Assembly: GCA_008931825.1 (NCBI GenBank)
Contig: QXVZ01001629.1
Span: 1-33,648 of the forward strand
Length of the DNA: 33,648 bases
Direction of reading: 5' to 3'
DNA from: Phallusia fumigata
Taxonomy: Eukaryota > Chordata > Ascidiacea > Phlebobranchia > Ascidiidae
Position numbers and translations under genes: made by a program. Numbering within the stretch: position 1 is the stretch's first letter; each line of letters starts with the position of its first letter. Shown here in pieces: positions 12,701 through 27,700 of the stretch. Under the pieces are notes generated by a model, which searched no databases, was not told the origin of the DNA, and saw only the letters and a program-made list of their open reading frames with translations.

Positions 12701-15700
12701 CCGTGTCTCTGATAGTCGGTAACTGCATTTGCCCATGAAGTTGTACATTTTGCTTGTGCGGTCGAAGGTGAAGTAGTGGGGGTCGCCGAACGCACGACAA
12801 ACACCGAAACCTGGAACAAAAAAAATTGTGATTGTAAGGTTGTGGGTTCTAATCCTGTCTAGGCCTCTGGCGTTTCCCTGAACAGAAAAGGTGAACCCGA
12901 TGAGTCGAACCAAATAAATGTCCAACTGCCTTAAGTGGCACATTTAGGGACATGCAATATGTAAATAGCAATTACGTTTATTTAATTTCAATGTCTGCAA
13001 CCAAGGACATAGTTATCATAGAATCGTCAAAAAAGTGAAATATATACGAAAGTCGTAATGGTAAAGTTGCAATGCACCTAAAAGCGAATATTTGGCCGAA
13101 TAAACCCGACCTACCACAATAAGTTGTGTATTGACTTGAAAACAAACTGGTTTTCTTTTAAATTGACAGAAAAAAAACATAAACAGAAGAATCGTTCACC
13201 CTAAATGTCAAACTTTGGTTTATCACCATTACAATTAAATTTTGGTATTTAGTAACTTACTTTCTGGTTGACAACCCAACAACCCATCAGTTCCCACTGC
13301 ACAACTTGTTCCGTCGTCACAAGTAGTTACTTCGCACGACATTGATCCGTCGCGACAGGAGCACTTTCTCTCGCAATTGTCCAACACCACAGAGTCGCCA
13401 GACTGGAAAGCAAAACGGAACAAAAACTAGTAAATGTGGGGGAAACAAGCAGAGGTTCAAATTCTACAAATATATTCAACATATTCTACAATATACAAAA
13501 CCAGTTTTGAAACTAAAATATTGGTTTTGAAATTCTTACCTTGTAATATTTATCTTCAAACAAGCATCCACATTCTTTGCGAGGAACACAGATATCTCCA
13601 GATAAGACAAATCCGGCATCGCATTCGCATCCTACAAACAAACACCTCAATTATTACAGGGAACCCATAGCGTTCAACATCTCCTAAAAAGTAGATATTT
13701 AGTAGTATAGGAGGTGACAAAGTTACAGTAACTTTTAAATCAAACAAAAACACTCAGTTGAATCATTAAATAACGAGTTTTGAAGACTTTTCTAGATTGC
13801 AAACATATAAAAAAACAGTAAAAAAATGTTACTTTTAGAATTAATTGTTAAATACAAAACATAATAACTTTACATAATCTGTTGCAACTTCAGTCTTTAT
13901 CATAACTGCAGTCGCATGAGCATGGACATGACATGGTTCAAACTGCTACTGTCCAGTTTCAGGGTAAAACATAGGTTCGAAAAACACAACCTAAGTCAGC
14001 AACAGCTGATTCGAACCCAAGGAGCGGCACACACAAGCCGAGTAATAACGTTTACCTGGGACGCATTCACGCTTCGTACAATCCACAACATTGCTGTCAT
14101 TGCTGAACTGACAGACATCAGGACAAGAGCTGACACATTCCGTGTAATGAGAGTTAATCGTGCAAAGCATTTCTGGAAAGCAAAAGTAGTTGGTGAATGT
14201 TTACATACTTTAAAAGTAGATTAATTGTACGGATAACTGGGGGGCTTGTATGTGGTGAAAACATTGTAATACAAACCTTACAAAATTTGCTGTTGTTATT
14301 GTCAGTGCAAAATGATAAGAAGCCTGATTAATTGCTTAAACGTTTGCATTACAATGTATTCACTAAATACAAGCTCTCCGGCAGTTCTGTTGTTAATTAA
14401 GCTCCTTTCCAAATTTGTGTTCCCTGTGTCAACAGGTGATTTAGGCAATCTTTAGTTATTGTGTAGGCAATTTCAGTACAACTTTGCGTTTAAACGACCA
14501 AATAATACAGTTTCTTACCAAAACCACAGCGCTGTCGCCAATCGCACACACTGTAGCCTGCGTCCGTACAAGCAGCTGCGTACGAAGCTAAATTGCCCAT
14601 CAGCCAATTGGGTGATGCGTTGGTGTTGCATGCGTCCTTCCGACAAGCCTAAAATAAACGACATGGTTAAGTATGTACATGTAAATATGTAAGCTCCAGA
14701 CTTGGCGGGCCTTTAAGCAATGTAAACCCCTAAGCCCCCTTCTTTTAAAAATATACATGTCTTTCAATCACGGAGAAGCATATTAACTTTCAAGTTTTTA
14801 TGATATTATGTAATAATGAAAATATTTGGTTTAAAGACAAGTAAGACACAACAAATTGAACAAAAAAGAAAGTTTAATCTGAAATAATTTATAGCTGGTT
14901 TAGTTTGCACATATGTCTGGCGTTGCCTAAACAAATGAAGACATTGTCGTACTAGCAATCCACAAAGATTGTTAACAACTTATCAGCTTAGAAACCAACG
15001 ACATGTAGTGTTTTACCTCTACGAAGACACTTGGATCAATGTTACAAGTTGAGAAGCATCCGTCTTCATCTGTGAACGTTTCGCAATCGCATTCGCCACT
15101 GCTCGGAACTTGGGAAGAGCAGGAATCGTATTGCACTTGCGGTTTGCATCTAAAACGATAATTCATGTGAGCTAGTTGAACAGAAAACGCTAATACAACG
15201 CCAGATATGACGCCAGGCTGCGTCCATTGACATGTTTTCTTGGCCAATTGGATGGAAGACTAAAAAGTTTAATAATTCTGGAAGCTAGTTGTTAGTAANT
15301 CGGTCGCAGGGTCCATGGAGTTAAAAAGGTAGGTGACCAATGTCCTAGACTAAAGTAAGTCAATAAGTTTGTATGTAGGAAGCGATATAGGCGTGTAAAT
15401 GTGAACTTAAGCAGCAACTCAGTGGAGTAGGATTTCTATTAAAACTACCAGGTCTAGTTTCAGCTTGCTCGTATCAACTTGACTTACCCGGGCACCCCGC
15501 TCTCTGTTTTCCATTGCTGTCCGAAATCATCGGGCGATTTGTTTTCGAGATCATTCTGTGGGTTGGAATCCGTGTCGCCACACAAACCTGCACAAAAGTT
15601 TAAATGTCTTTAATATGGTCATAACTACAGCGCGTTAAAGCTCTTATCCTTTTTGCGCTTTATAACGATTTACCGTTGCGCAGCTCTTTCCGGCCTGGTG

Positions 15701-18700
15701 ATTGATTTAGTGCTATTGTGTCGCTATGTTTTCTTTCACCAAGCGAAATAAACTAAGCACCTGTCAATAAAACGCCATACAAAATATAATTATGGCAAAA
15801 AGATTAAAAACTTACCTTTGTCTGTTTAAACCTATTATGTTACCTTTTGTGCATGTTGAATAGGAATCAGGTAATCCAACTTTGACATTGCCATCCCCAC
15901 TAAACGTGACTACAACACCGTAAGCTGTTTCCAATCTCAAAGTGTCTCCAAGCTTGACAATCTGCAAGGCAGATGATCTCAGCAAGAAAGGCGGTGTCCC
16001 TGTCACATTGTCAACCTTGAAATGAAAGAAAACGCTTTAAGCATGTGCTTGCAAAAAATGGTTAAATACTCATGCCACAATATGTCAGCAAAAACTTGAC
16101 AAACAATGCCATAAAATTGTGTAGTTAACGTTATTGTGAAGCATTGCCATAAAGTTGCGTAGTTAAGAAATTACGGTGAAATTTCATGTTTTCAAGCAAC
16201 GTTATACCGTGTAAATAAGTCCCCTCTTCAATTCAATCGTCAGCCCAGAAACCTGGACAACTACTTTGGTCAAAGCGGGGAGGCTTCCGCTTGGAGGATT
16301 CGATTTCACAATCTAGTAAAATATAAAAAAATATTTAAATAATTCTAGCCATGATCATGTCGTCAATAAACTAGAGAGCTCTGTTCTTTAAAAATAAAAT
16401 ACGCCAAATTCAGAAATTATTTGGAAAAAATACGTAAAAAACAAATCATTTTCTCTAGATAATGTCTAATTTATCGACATATCACTAACTTGTCAAATAG
16501 AAAAACAAACAAACAAATTAGATTAAGTGTACAATCGGTTTTAAGATTTCGGATAATAAAGACACAAAGCCAGTATATTCGAGTAAACTACGGTTTACTA
16601 TGTGTTTTTGAATTGAGGAAAGTTTTTATTTTTGGTAGATTTTACATCGTACCTCAACTTTTAAAGGCACCACTGTGTCGCAATCATTTTGCACAAGCAA
16701 ATAACTACAGGACCCGACAAAATCGTAGGATTCTCCGTCGAAAGTTTGGAAGTGGTGCCCGGTTCGTACGTGGCAGAATAAAGATGGAACGGCATCTGAT
16801 GCATAAAAGAATTTGATGTCAAGACAAATCAGAAAGCAGAAAAGCTTTTTTTGTGTGACCATCGCCGTTTTTTCATTGTCAACCCTTTAATTAAGAGGTC
16901 TTGAAACAAATCAACTTTTATTTGACTTGACGTAAAGGCAAAGAATAACGGGAAAAGTTGATGAAAAAAGCTAAAGCCACTCAAGTAGCTTATTTAAAAA
17001 TACAAAACTTCTATATAGTGAATACGTGGCAATGCCTATGCGTGTTTAAAAGTGTTTGCTCATATGTAGGCTCTTTGGTAGTTATGTCTTTAATTCAGGG
17101 AATTTTACATGATTTACTTTAAAAAAAGGGTCGTCAAGATTGAAAAACATACCTGCGGGCGGGGTGGTAGGGGCAGGCGTTGTGGTGGTGATTACTGTAA
17201 AGAAGAGTAATTCGTAAAAACGCCAAACACGTATTCATAATCCTTTGTGAGGTAACATATTCTTGACCATGGCTTTATATTCTTTGGGTTTAGTGTTATA
17301 TGATTATAAAGACTTAACGTATGTTTCCAGTCAAAACAATAAACAAAAATTTAAATTAGACGTAAGATTTCCCGAAATTTATGCAACAAATCGTACTGAT
17401 ATTTACAAGATTGAAGAATTTGTATGTGCACTTTTAGAATCAAAGCTTTGAATAAAGCTAGTGAGATATAGTATACACAAAACGGTTCGTTGGTTACAAT
17501 TAGATAGTAACATACGATTACACCATACCTTGGCAACTAATTATACCATCTCCTGTGTAACCATGGTTACAAGTGCAATCAAAACTTCCCGGGGAGTTGG
17601 TGCATTGCGCCTCCTGGTGGCAAGGTGTGTCGAGGCATTCGTCCTTGTCTAAATTAGGCGCGAAGTTTAAAAAAAGTCACGACATTTCTACCTCATTACA
17701 ATTTAACTCTACAGTTACCTTCACACGTGACCCCGTCGCCTTGGTAACCGTCTGCGCATGCGCACGTGAAGTTTCCATCTGTGTTGGAGCAGTTTGCGTT
17801 GATAGAACAATCGTTGGTGTTTGGATCGGCACATTCGTCGATGTCTAAAGCAAAAGTTCATATGTAAGAAATTGTTTCGAAGAGGTCTAAAAAGGGTTGG
17901 TTTAAATTTAAAATTTTGATGTAATGTTTTGTAAACTTTTTAATTTAGTTTTCGTCTTTTTGTGTATTTTTTCGTCTTTCAGCAAAAGCTTTTTTGTTAT
18001 ATCCCCTTTTTTACCCCCTAAACTTCATGTTTCGGGTATCTGTGTCAGCACCTGGGTGATGAAAATCAACAAATAACTACGAAATTATCATCAAAAAGCC
18101 TTTTTAGACAACCACATATTTTTTGAACATAAATGAACTGCAAAACTTATAGTTTTCATACCGTGGCAGTTTCCAGTGTAACCGGTGTATCCTGGTGAGC
18201 AGTCGCATCTGAAGGTTCCTCTTGTGTTCACACAAACTGTATTTGCCTTGCAGTCGTTGAGAGATGGGTCAGCACATTCGTCAACGTCTGTTATGAAAAG
18301 TAGCGTCATAAAAACGGTTCATTTTAGATGAAAATCATAAAAATGGCTCACAGAAGCTTACTTACCATCACAAGTTGTGCCGTCTCCGCTATAACCGGCC
18401 ACACAAGCGCAGGTAAAACTCCCGTCAACATTGCTACAATCAGCATTAACATCGCAAGGCTGTGGTTGCTGAGAGCATTCGTTTACATCTGCAAGATAAT
18501 ATATGTTTTGAATAACTTGCCTTTTGTTCGTAACACCTGAGACCCGTTCATAACTAGGTATTGGACTTCCTTCATTGGGTTTATACTTATCATTTTTTCA
18601 TACTTATCATGGGTTTAAGTCATTTTTTCATGTTACCTGAACACCAAACATTTTACGGTATTGAATCTGCAAGGGCATAGCCTAATACTAAATAGAAATG

Positions 18701-21700
18701 ATTAAGATAGCTTTACATCAAAAATAATTGTGGCGAGTATTTTTTTCAACAGCTCTGGTGCTGTATCTCTTTGGCAGGAAAAACTTGTTTTTTTATAAAT
18801 TAAAACATTTGCTTTACCTTCGCACACTTCGCCGTTCAAAATATATCCAGGTCGGCATGAGCATATGAAGCTGTCTTCTGTGTTCTGGCAAATCCTTTCG
18901 TCGGAGCAATTATGCTGCCCAGTCCCACACAAATCTTTTGCTGCAGAAGAGGATAAGAATTATTAGCACTTTTCAATAAAAACCATATTAGGATGAAACA
19001 CATTAGGATGTCCTAACAATTTTAATATTTGCATCTTTCTAGTTGATTAAAGGCAAAACATAACGTATGTGTTTTGCTGACTTATAATGCCAGCAAAATA
19101 TACAAGTCTTGTTATAAGTTCTGCTTTTTGCATGAGGGCGTACAAGACTATGTTACCTCTGCTTAAGCACTGAGCATCTCCTACTCCTGCTCCGTGCTCA
19201 TGCAAGTAGATATAAAATGAATGAAACATTTTAATTTAAGATAGTTTAAACAAGAGAGCTTCCACTCAAAATGGCCCAGAAATCTTACTTTGTATCCAGT
19301 CATGCTAAATTACTCAGACATATATACAGGGTATTTGTTTAAATAAGAGACATACATTTACAGAACGCTTTTTATAATGGTTTATAGAGTTTGACGTCAT
19401 CAAAGGCTCGTCTAAACTTGTACGTCACAAGGATTACGTCACAAACTTACATATGCAGGTTTTCCCGTCACCACGATAGCCGTCAGCACACGAACAAGTG
19501 AAGCTTCCCAAAGTATTTGAGCATACCGACAGACCTGGTATGCAGTCGTCTGTACCCACACTGCACTCGTCAATGTCTGTGGGTAAAAAGAAATTTGAAA
19601 TTTCAGTGATGGTGACGCACTAAATTGGAAGAGCCAGATTTTGTTTGACGAATTACCTCTGACAGAACTTAAAAGCACAAGATTTTTTCCTTATGATTTT
19701 TATATTTAAAAAACAAGGGTAATTCAAAACAAAAAAAACGTTTTAGATAATAGTGGAAAAGCGCATTTGTTCTTAAGCAATATCAAAAACACTAAACACG
19801 AATCTGTTCGTAATTATTATCATAAAATATGGCAAAATGCTGGATAAATAAAGCATGTCCCTTTTGAGAACTATTTGGGCTAGTAGATTTTTAATGATAG
19901 TGTCAAGTTTCTATTAACTATTTACAAAGCCTTCTTACCTTCACAGGTGCCGGGTGCAGAGTTAAAATACCCAGTGACACAGGGACAATCGTAACTTCCA
20001 ACCGAATTCACGCATTCGGAGTAGGCAAAGCATATGTTTGGCGTCACTTTGCATTCATTCACGTCTACAAACAAAACCAATTTCTACATAACGTGTACAA
20101 TGGTGTGAAACAACTTACTGTATTAGCCTCTAAAAACGTAACAAGTTGAAACTATAAATCGAAAGCATAAAAGGCAATGATGTATTATATTTTAACCATG
20201 AGGTTCTCGCGTTTCCCCCACATAAACAGCTATTTCCGCAAAGTTGGGTTTTTATTCAGAAAATAGAAACATTTTGTTAACCTGTGCATGTTTTTCCATC
20301 TCCAGTGTAGCCAGTGACGCAATCGCATGTATAGCTCCCTCTAGTGTTGCGGCACACCGAGTTATCGGGACAGGGTCGTACGTCGGAGTTGCACTCGTCA
20401 ATATCTTCAACGAACAATAGAACCAGGTTACAAACTTACAAATTTGGTTTCTTTCCAGTTACCCTTCCATCACACAACAAAGATTTAAGTCTTGCAATAA
20501 CGTATCAATCGATTCATTTTAACCATTAGTGTCAGCAATATATATTTTTTAATTTGAAGTCCAGTATTAACATTAGCGTCAGCAGATTTTTTTAAATTTT
20601 AAGTTTTGCAATGGAGTATCAAACAAATCAAGTTGAACATTGTGGACACCAATTCGTATAAGGCAGGCTGTCTCTTTTACCTGTACACACTCCCGTTGGA
20701 TCGCCGGTGTATCCGCTCTTACAATCACATTGATATCCTCCCTCAGTATTAGTGCAGAGAGAATTCGTGCCACAGTCCGTTGTTCCTTGCGAACACTCAT
20801 CAATATCTGCAAAGCGACAACAAATAAAAAAATTGATCAGCTACGTTGCCACTGGTATTTCTATTGGTAAAATTTATGTATTTTCATGCAATAAAAAACC
20901 TTTTCAAAACTTGTGTGCAAAACGATGTAAGTAAACTAGGTTCTTGCCTGTGCAAAGCTGCTTGGGAATTCCAGAAAAGCCATCTTTGCATGAGCACAGA
21001 TAACTCCCAACCGTGTTGTCGCACGTTGCGTTGCCACCGCATGAAAAAGAGTCAGCATTCTTGCATTCGTCAACATCTGAAAATAAGAAGTGTGAAAGAA
21101 AACAAGCTAATTTTCTTCGAACCACTCGAAACATATGTTTCCAATCTGATGGCATCCTTTAAGAGATACAACAACGACCATACCACATTACATTTCACAA
21201 AGTATGTCTCAATGCTGGTCTTTGGAACCTACTTTTTTGGCTCCAATAATTGTTTTTGTTCTTTCATTTTGCATAGTCTAGCGACCCATATGTATATTTG
21301 AATACTTTTTTATTCCTAAGGGAAAAACCACTTTCCGATCGTGACATAAAAAACGGGTGATGTGCATACTGTCGCTTTATAACCTTCAGACTGAATATTG
21401 TGAGTAAAAATAAAACAAAATTATACCCAAAAGTCTGCGAATTAATGTTGTTTTTTTTTAGAAAAACTTTATTTCACAACTTTGCATAGCAGAATACTAG
21501 GTAAGCTTAAGCTAATAAAACTTTTTCCCTAATTTTATCGTTCAATGCAATTCAATGCTTTGATAAACTACGACTTTTGAAATTACAGTTAGTAACGGAC
21601 CTGAGCAGATTTTCTCGCCATCTTTGCGTTCATATCCGGTCACACAATTGCACTGGAAACTTCCCGGTAAGTTTTCACAGCTTGAGTAATACGGGCAAGT

Positions 21701-24700
21701 TGTGCTGGACCTGGTGCACTCGTCAATATCTGGAAGAAACAAAACACAAAGTGCATAAGATTTCTGCACACAGCCAAGACACACACAAGTCCCATTGTTT
21801 TGCTGAAAAATCTTTCGAGAAGAACATTGAAGTTCACAAAAATTACTTTAATCGGATTTTTATCGTGTATGCTTTCAAACAGATTGGTTAAACCAGTAGT
21901 TCCCAACCAGAGATGATTTTTATGAGTTTAGTGGAGGAATTTTCACTTTATAGTAAAGTTATTTATGATAAGTGTAGTATTTTTTTTAGATTAACCTGTG
22001 GTTCCAAACCTTTTAAATATTACTTTATACCACTTCTTGTCTAGATAGGGGAGGAATGAAAAGTTATAACATAGGCAAAGGGGGGATGCATCAAAAAAAG
22101 TTGAAAACCACTGGGATCAAATGTAATTACATCATAAACTAATTATAACTTGAGCAACTTAATCTTTCTAACATAAAAAATTACCCTTTTTAGTTACACC
22201 TTTGACCTTTGGTTCATGGAACAAGAAAAACAATAAAACCTTAAACATACCTGCACACGTGATACCGTCTCCTTGGTAACCGTGGACGCACTTGCAAGTG
22301 TAGGATCCGTCATTGTTGAGACACGTTGCGTTGGTAGAGCAGTTGTTTGTGCCTTCAGCGCATTCGTCCACATCTACACACAGTAGATACATCAGCAGTG
22401 AGGCAACACAACATAGTCATACTTGAACCAGGAAGAGTTTTTGTGAAAAGTTTTAACCTCTTGCAAAAGTGGTCCTCAGACAAATAAATAATTGTAGGCG
22501 TATTAAAATATACAGGAACGCAACATTTTAAGTATCTGTTGCCATAACGAAGACCATTCGTATAAGAAGTCTCAATGTTGCAACTTTAAGTAACAGTTTT
22601 GTCGTGAAAACAAGCTTTATTTTTTATATACATGAAAATAAATTAATAAATAATGCTGCTGGCGCGCCCAGGCATAATATTTATATGTTTTCACAAGTAT
22701 CGTATTTAAAACGAAAGCTGCTGGATGGCCTGGTACTCAGAAAAACGCTTAGTTACTAATATTCTTTTGAATCCGAACATTATTTACGGGTAGAATCAGG
22801 CAATTTTTTACCCTTGGCCGTCAAACCAAATTCATGCATTTTTGCGTATTCATAGGCAGTTGTGAGGCCAAAAACTTACCCTTGCACATTTCATCTTGAC
22901 GTTGGTAGCCAATCACGCATTGACACGTGTAACTTCCTTCGGTGTTTTCGCATTTAGAGTTTCTGTCACAAACGTAATTGCCTGCCAAGCATTCGTCAAG
23001 GTCTGGGAAAAATAAGTAAACGCACATTTTATACTTCAAGACTCACTTGACAACAACGGCGGGTCCTGAATGAAACATGTTTAGGGCCAATTTGAAAGTA
23101 TGATCTAACAGTCTAACAAAATGATCACAGAGCGATAACATTACATAATGTATAAACCTCTCTGCTACTTAACCCAAGTCAACTCAACATGCTTACGAAC
23201 CTTGACAGTTTACTTTCCCATCCCCTGTGTAGCCAGGTTTGCAACGGCATTCGTAACTTCCAATCAGATTCACACAGACTGAGTTGGGTTGGCATTTGGC
23301 TTCTCCAGTGATGCATTCATTCACGTCTAAGAAATCAAATAACGATAGATACTTGTGAATTGCAAGTTCGTTGTAGTATGTAGTGGAGATTTAAAAACCG
23401 GTTTTATATTTTTTCATGCAGCTTAAAGCGTTAACGCAATGGATAAGTCATTTACGGTGCACCGATTTAAAGCTATAAATATAGTACGTATAAATTCCAA
23501 AAAAGTGCAAAGTTTTTGCGATATGTTAATTTCTTAAAAAAGCTGATTTTAGTTTTTTTAATTATAAAATCACCAGTTTATCACAAAATTAGATACACAT
23601 CTGCTAATACCAAGATTGTTTTCATTTCTTAAACAACCAAATGCAATTCTTACCTGGGGCTGCAGTGGTCGTAGCGGGCGTTGTAGTTGTAATTACTGTA
23701 AAAAAAATACAGAATAAGTAATGCCAAATGCGGTAAATGTTAAACATTCAACCCAAACAGTGCTTAAAAAGAAAGCCAAACGTTATTAGCTTGTGAAGAA
23801 AAGTTTCCCAATGAGTAAATGACACCACCCAGTAAACAGCAACAACAAGAACTTAATTTGAGGGTAAATTAGTCGTCTCATTCCCACCTTCGCAGTAGCT
23901 GTTAGGATCTCCAGTAAACCCGTCAGCGCACTGACATCTGTGACTCCCGATTGTGTTAAAACAAACGGCGTTGTCAGCGCAGCCGTGGGTGGCATCCAAA
24001 CATTCATTTAGATCTGCAAAGGTTGTTTTTGCCGGGTTAGATATTTCTTAACCTTGTGTTGATTATTATAGGGCCCGTGCCAGTGAAGAAAGAAACTTCC
24101 ATACATATGAATGTTTATACCACCCAAAAGAAATTTGCAGGTATTTGGGTCTGCATTATACACAAGTTTAATTAATTTATTTTATTTTGTCACCTAAAAT
24201 TGATTTAAAATTTACTTTTTTTAACATTTAACTTGATTTAGTTTTTTATTTTTAATTTGTTGCATGTTCTATATTCCTAAAATCCACTACATTGTCAGAT
24301 TATACACTGTATATACAGCAAAACGTACCGACAAAGTTCTAATCAGAAGACTGTAAATTTTGCAAATTTTGGTGTACATTCTAGTGAACAAACGTTTTGA
24401 GGTTTATAAATTCAGCGGTTCTAACCTGTGCATGTGTCTATTCCGTTACCAGAGAAACCGTCCAAACAATAACATTCGTAACTTCCATCGGTATCCAAAC
24501 ACTCGGCGTCCCTATAGCAAGGTTGTTGGGTGGAGCATTCATCGATGTCTGCAAGAATATAATGATGATAACACAGTTTGCAATAGATCGACTGTAAAAA
24601 TTTGTATCACGCAATAACTGCAATTAGGTTAAACTATTTCGTGCCACAAACATCTATAGTTTTTGTCGAAATTTAACTGACAAAGTTTGGAAATAGCAAA

Positions 24701-27700
24701 CTCATAATTGGTTTTGAAAAAAAAAATACTTGAATTAAAAAAAACACTTTCATAATTTTATAATTATTTTTACAATTTCTTGATTTTCATAAATGATTTC
24801 AAAAAAAAAACATATATATATATATATAGGAGAGTCAGAAACCCAAATTTCTAAAGTTTAGTGTTTTTTAACCAACAAACAAAGATGTGTTTTTTTCACA
24901 TGGCCTATTACCGCGACACGACCACGACAGGACGAAGTTTTTATTTGCGCTGCACATTGTAGGAAAAATCACTTACTGGTGCACAACTCTGCCTGCTGCT
25001 GATAACCCTTGTTACAAGAGCACACGAAACTTCCTGCTGTGTTTTGGCAGGTTGAGTTATTCGTGCAATTCGCCGTTCCGGTAACGCATTCATCAATATC
25101 TGCAAAAAAACAAAGCATGCATTTCAACTATACATATGCATTTCAACTAGTGTGAAAGAGTATTTTTTTAACTGTCATGCAGCTGAAAACGGTTAAAGTA
25201 ACAAATCTTTAGAAGACACGGACTAAAATAGCAGCTTGATTAAAAACAGGACTGCAGGGGAGTGTATAGTTAATACATTGTGATGTAAGTCCATACCGCA
25301 CTGATGATAACAACAGCGATTGACGAAACGTGTGCGTATTCACTATATACAAGCTGTCTGGGAGTTATGTTTTAAAAAAAATATCCCTGAAAAAGACAAG
25401 GAAAAATTATTTTCCAAACCTGTGCAGTCGAATCCATCTCCCTTCAAACCTTCATTGCAGCTACATTGGTAACTTCCATTAACATTAATGCACTGTGCGT
25501 CCTGATTGCACTGGTTCAAATCTTGCGACAGGCATTCGTCGATATCTGAATAAACGTAAAAAAATTGGTAAAACACAAAATAATAGTTATTTGATATTGT
25601 CAATCAAAAAGCATGTCATTATAATCTTTGTGACAGTTGAAAAGTTTTTTTCATAGAAAACACAAACGTTAATAATACACTTGATAATTTAAAAATGGAT
25701 GTTAGAAAAATGAATGTTTAAAAAACTTAGAAAGACCTATTTGAACTTGACAGTTGTGGAAAATCATTTTTCCTGAAAACAAAAATCTCAAGAAATCACT
25801 TTAAAAAAATTAATGTAGAAACCACCAGTTGATTTAGTCCGTTGTGAAAAAAAACTTTCTACTAGAAACACAAACGTTTACCAACCTATGCATTGTTTTC
25901 TTCCGTCTCCTTCATAACCAGAGTTACACTTGCACATATAACCTCCCACAGTGTTGGTACACGATGCCTGATCAACACAACTGTTCGGTCCATCGCATTC
26001 ATCAACATCTTTAAACAAAAATACCAGTATTGTTATTACCTTAATAATTTTCAAAGTACTTTGACTTGTTTAGTCAATTACGGTGTGACTACAGCATGTT
26101 CAACCTTGACCCACCAATTGTGCCCTCCATATGTTTGCGCCACATAACGTTTTAACGTGACGCAGCTATTTGCGGCTTGGTGATTTTGTGCTATTGTGTC
26201 GCTATGTTTTCTTGAAAATAAACAAGGTTTAGGTTTTTACCTGTACAATATCCGCTGTCCTGCATTTCATATCCTTTCTCGCAAACGCACGAGTAACTGC
26301 CGATCGTGTTGGAACACTCAGACAGTGATTTGCACGTAGATAGACCCGCTGAACATTCGTCAACATCTGAAATCACAAAACAACACATCACCTAAGTTAA
26401 GAAATACCAGGGTTTAAATATTATTCAATAAGTGTATGGTAAGGTTCCCCATGAAACCAAGTCAAAAAATAATCTTTTTTTAAACCTGCTGGCAACGAAA
26501 ATATTTTAAATGAATTAGCACATTAGAAACCATTAAAATGTAGAAAATGTTTCACAATCAAGTTTTAGCCTATTAATATTAATCAGAAACATAAAACAAT
26601 ATATGCTTAATCAGTAAAGTTCTAAGAGCAATACAGTTTTTTTAAAGTATTAAATATTTAATTCGCAAACCATGTAATAGAAGCACCGATTCATTATTCA
26701 CTTAATGTGAAAACTGCACAAACCTTTACAGTTGATCCCATCACCCATGAAGCCTTTACCACAACGACATGAATAAGAACCAGGCACATTTAGACATGTC
26801 GCGTTGTCGGAACAATTGTTGACTTCGTTGCATTCATCAACGTCTATGAAGAGAACAAATCAAGAAAACATTTTTCAGTTATTGCAGTTTAGTTTACCTG
26901 CATATGGATAAAGTTTATTTATTAAGCTGTCATCAATAAAGACCACAATGACTAGTGATGTGAATGCAATATCGATAGTCGCAAATATAAAAGGGCAAAA
27001 TTTACTTGTCTAACTACAAAAGTAAACAAAATCATCTTTTACAACCCAAGTGGTCTCTATGTCATTTTGTGCCAAGTTTTTGCGATTACGATTACAACAA
27101 ATTGTGCACACAATCCACTCTTTTTAATGGTCCTATCAGAAAGATACAAGTCGTTACATGTGTTTAAAACATTTATGTGGCATTATAACAGTTGCTATGA
27201 CTTTTTTCTTTCACCACGGCAACAACAAGCAACTTTGCGCCGCTTTTCCGAGTCATATCTGATGATGACAACAGCGTTTGTCGAAACATAGAAAACGTTT
27301 TACACAAAAAGCACCGACTTGTATCTTTTTATTGTGACAACATAACTTGTACTTATTACGCCGATCCTACCGAAAGTAACAACCAACACCTTGAGTGAAA
27401 CCCACCTTCGCATAGATCGGTGACGGAATTTCGTTGGAATCCGCTCTTACATTTACATTCCCACCCTCCCTGAACATTCAAGCAGTCTTCGTTGGGAAGA
27501 CAGTCGTGCAGGTCTTTCTTGCACTCGTCAATATCTGTAAGGAGATTGTACAAAGTAAACAGTAACAGGTAGTAAGACTTGTACTGTCGGTAATGGCTGA
27601 AAGTCGTGAGGTTGGTGGTTGAAATCTCGCGCAACCACCGTTGTTGTAATAAGGTTCACCAAAAAGGGTTAGAAAAACATAAAACGTAATTTCTGGTGGT

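Noticed and set aside
12157-12819. A 220-codon minus-strand open frame
   Set aside because: It is in the wrong frame over exon 48 and runs on through intron and repeat sequence. The VWD frame over 12554-12810 is clearly the coding one.
15812-15843. Later donor for exon 41 at about 15815
   Set aside because: It would insert residues not found in VWD domains and shift the phase needed for GLCGD in exon 42.
20846-21301. A 151-codon plus-strand open frame
   Set aside because: It is antisense to EGF exon 28 and has no recognisable domain; the open frame reflects the Cys-rich codons on the other strand.
24812-24828. AT run as a promoter TATA element
   Set aside because: It is a simple dinucleotide repeat inside an intron of a continuous gene, with no start of a gene nearby.
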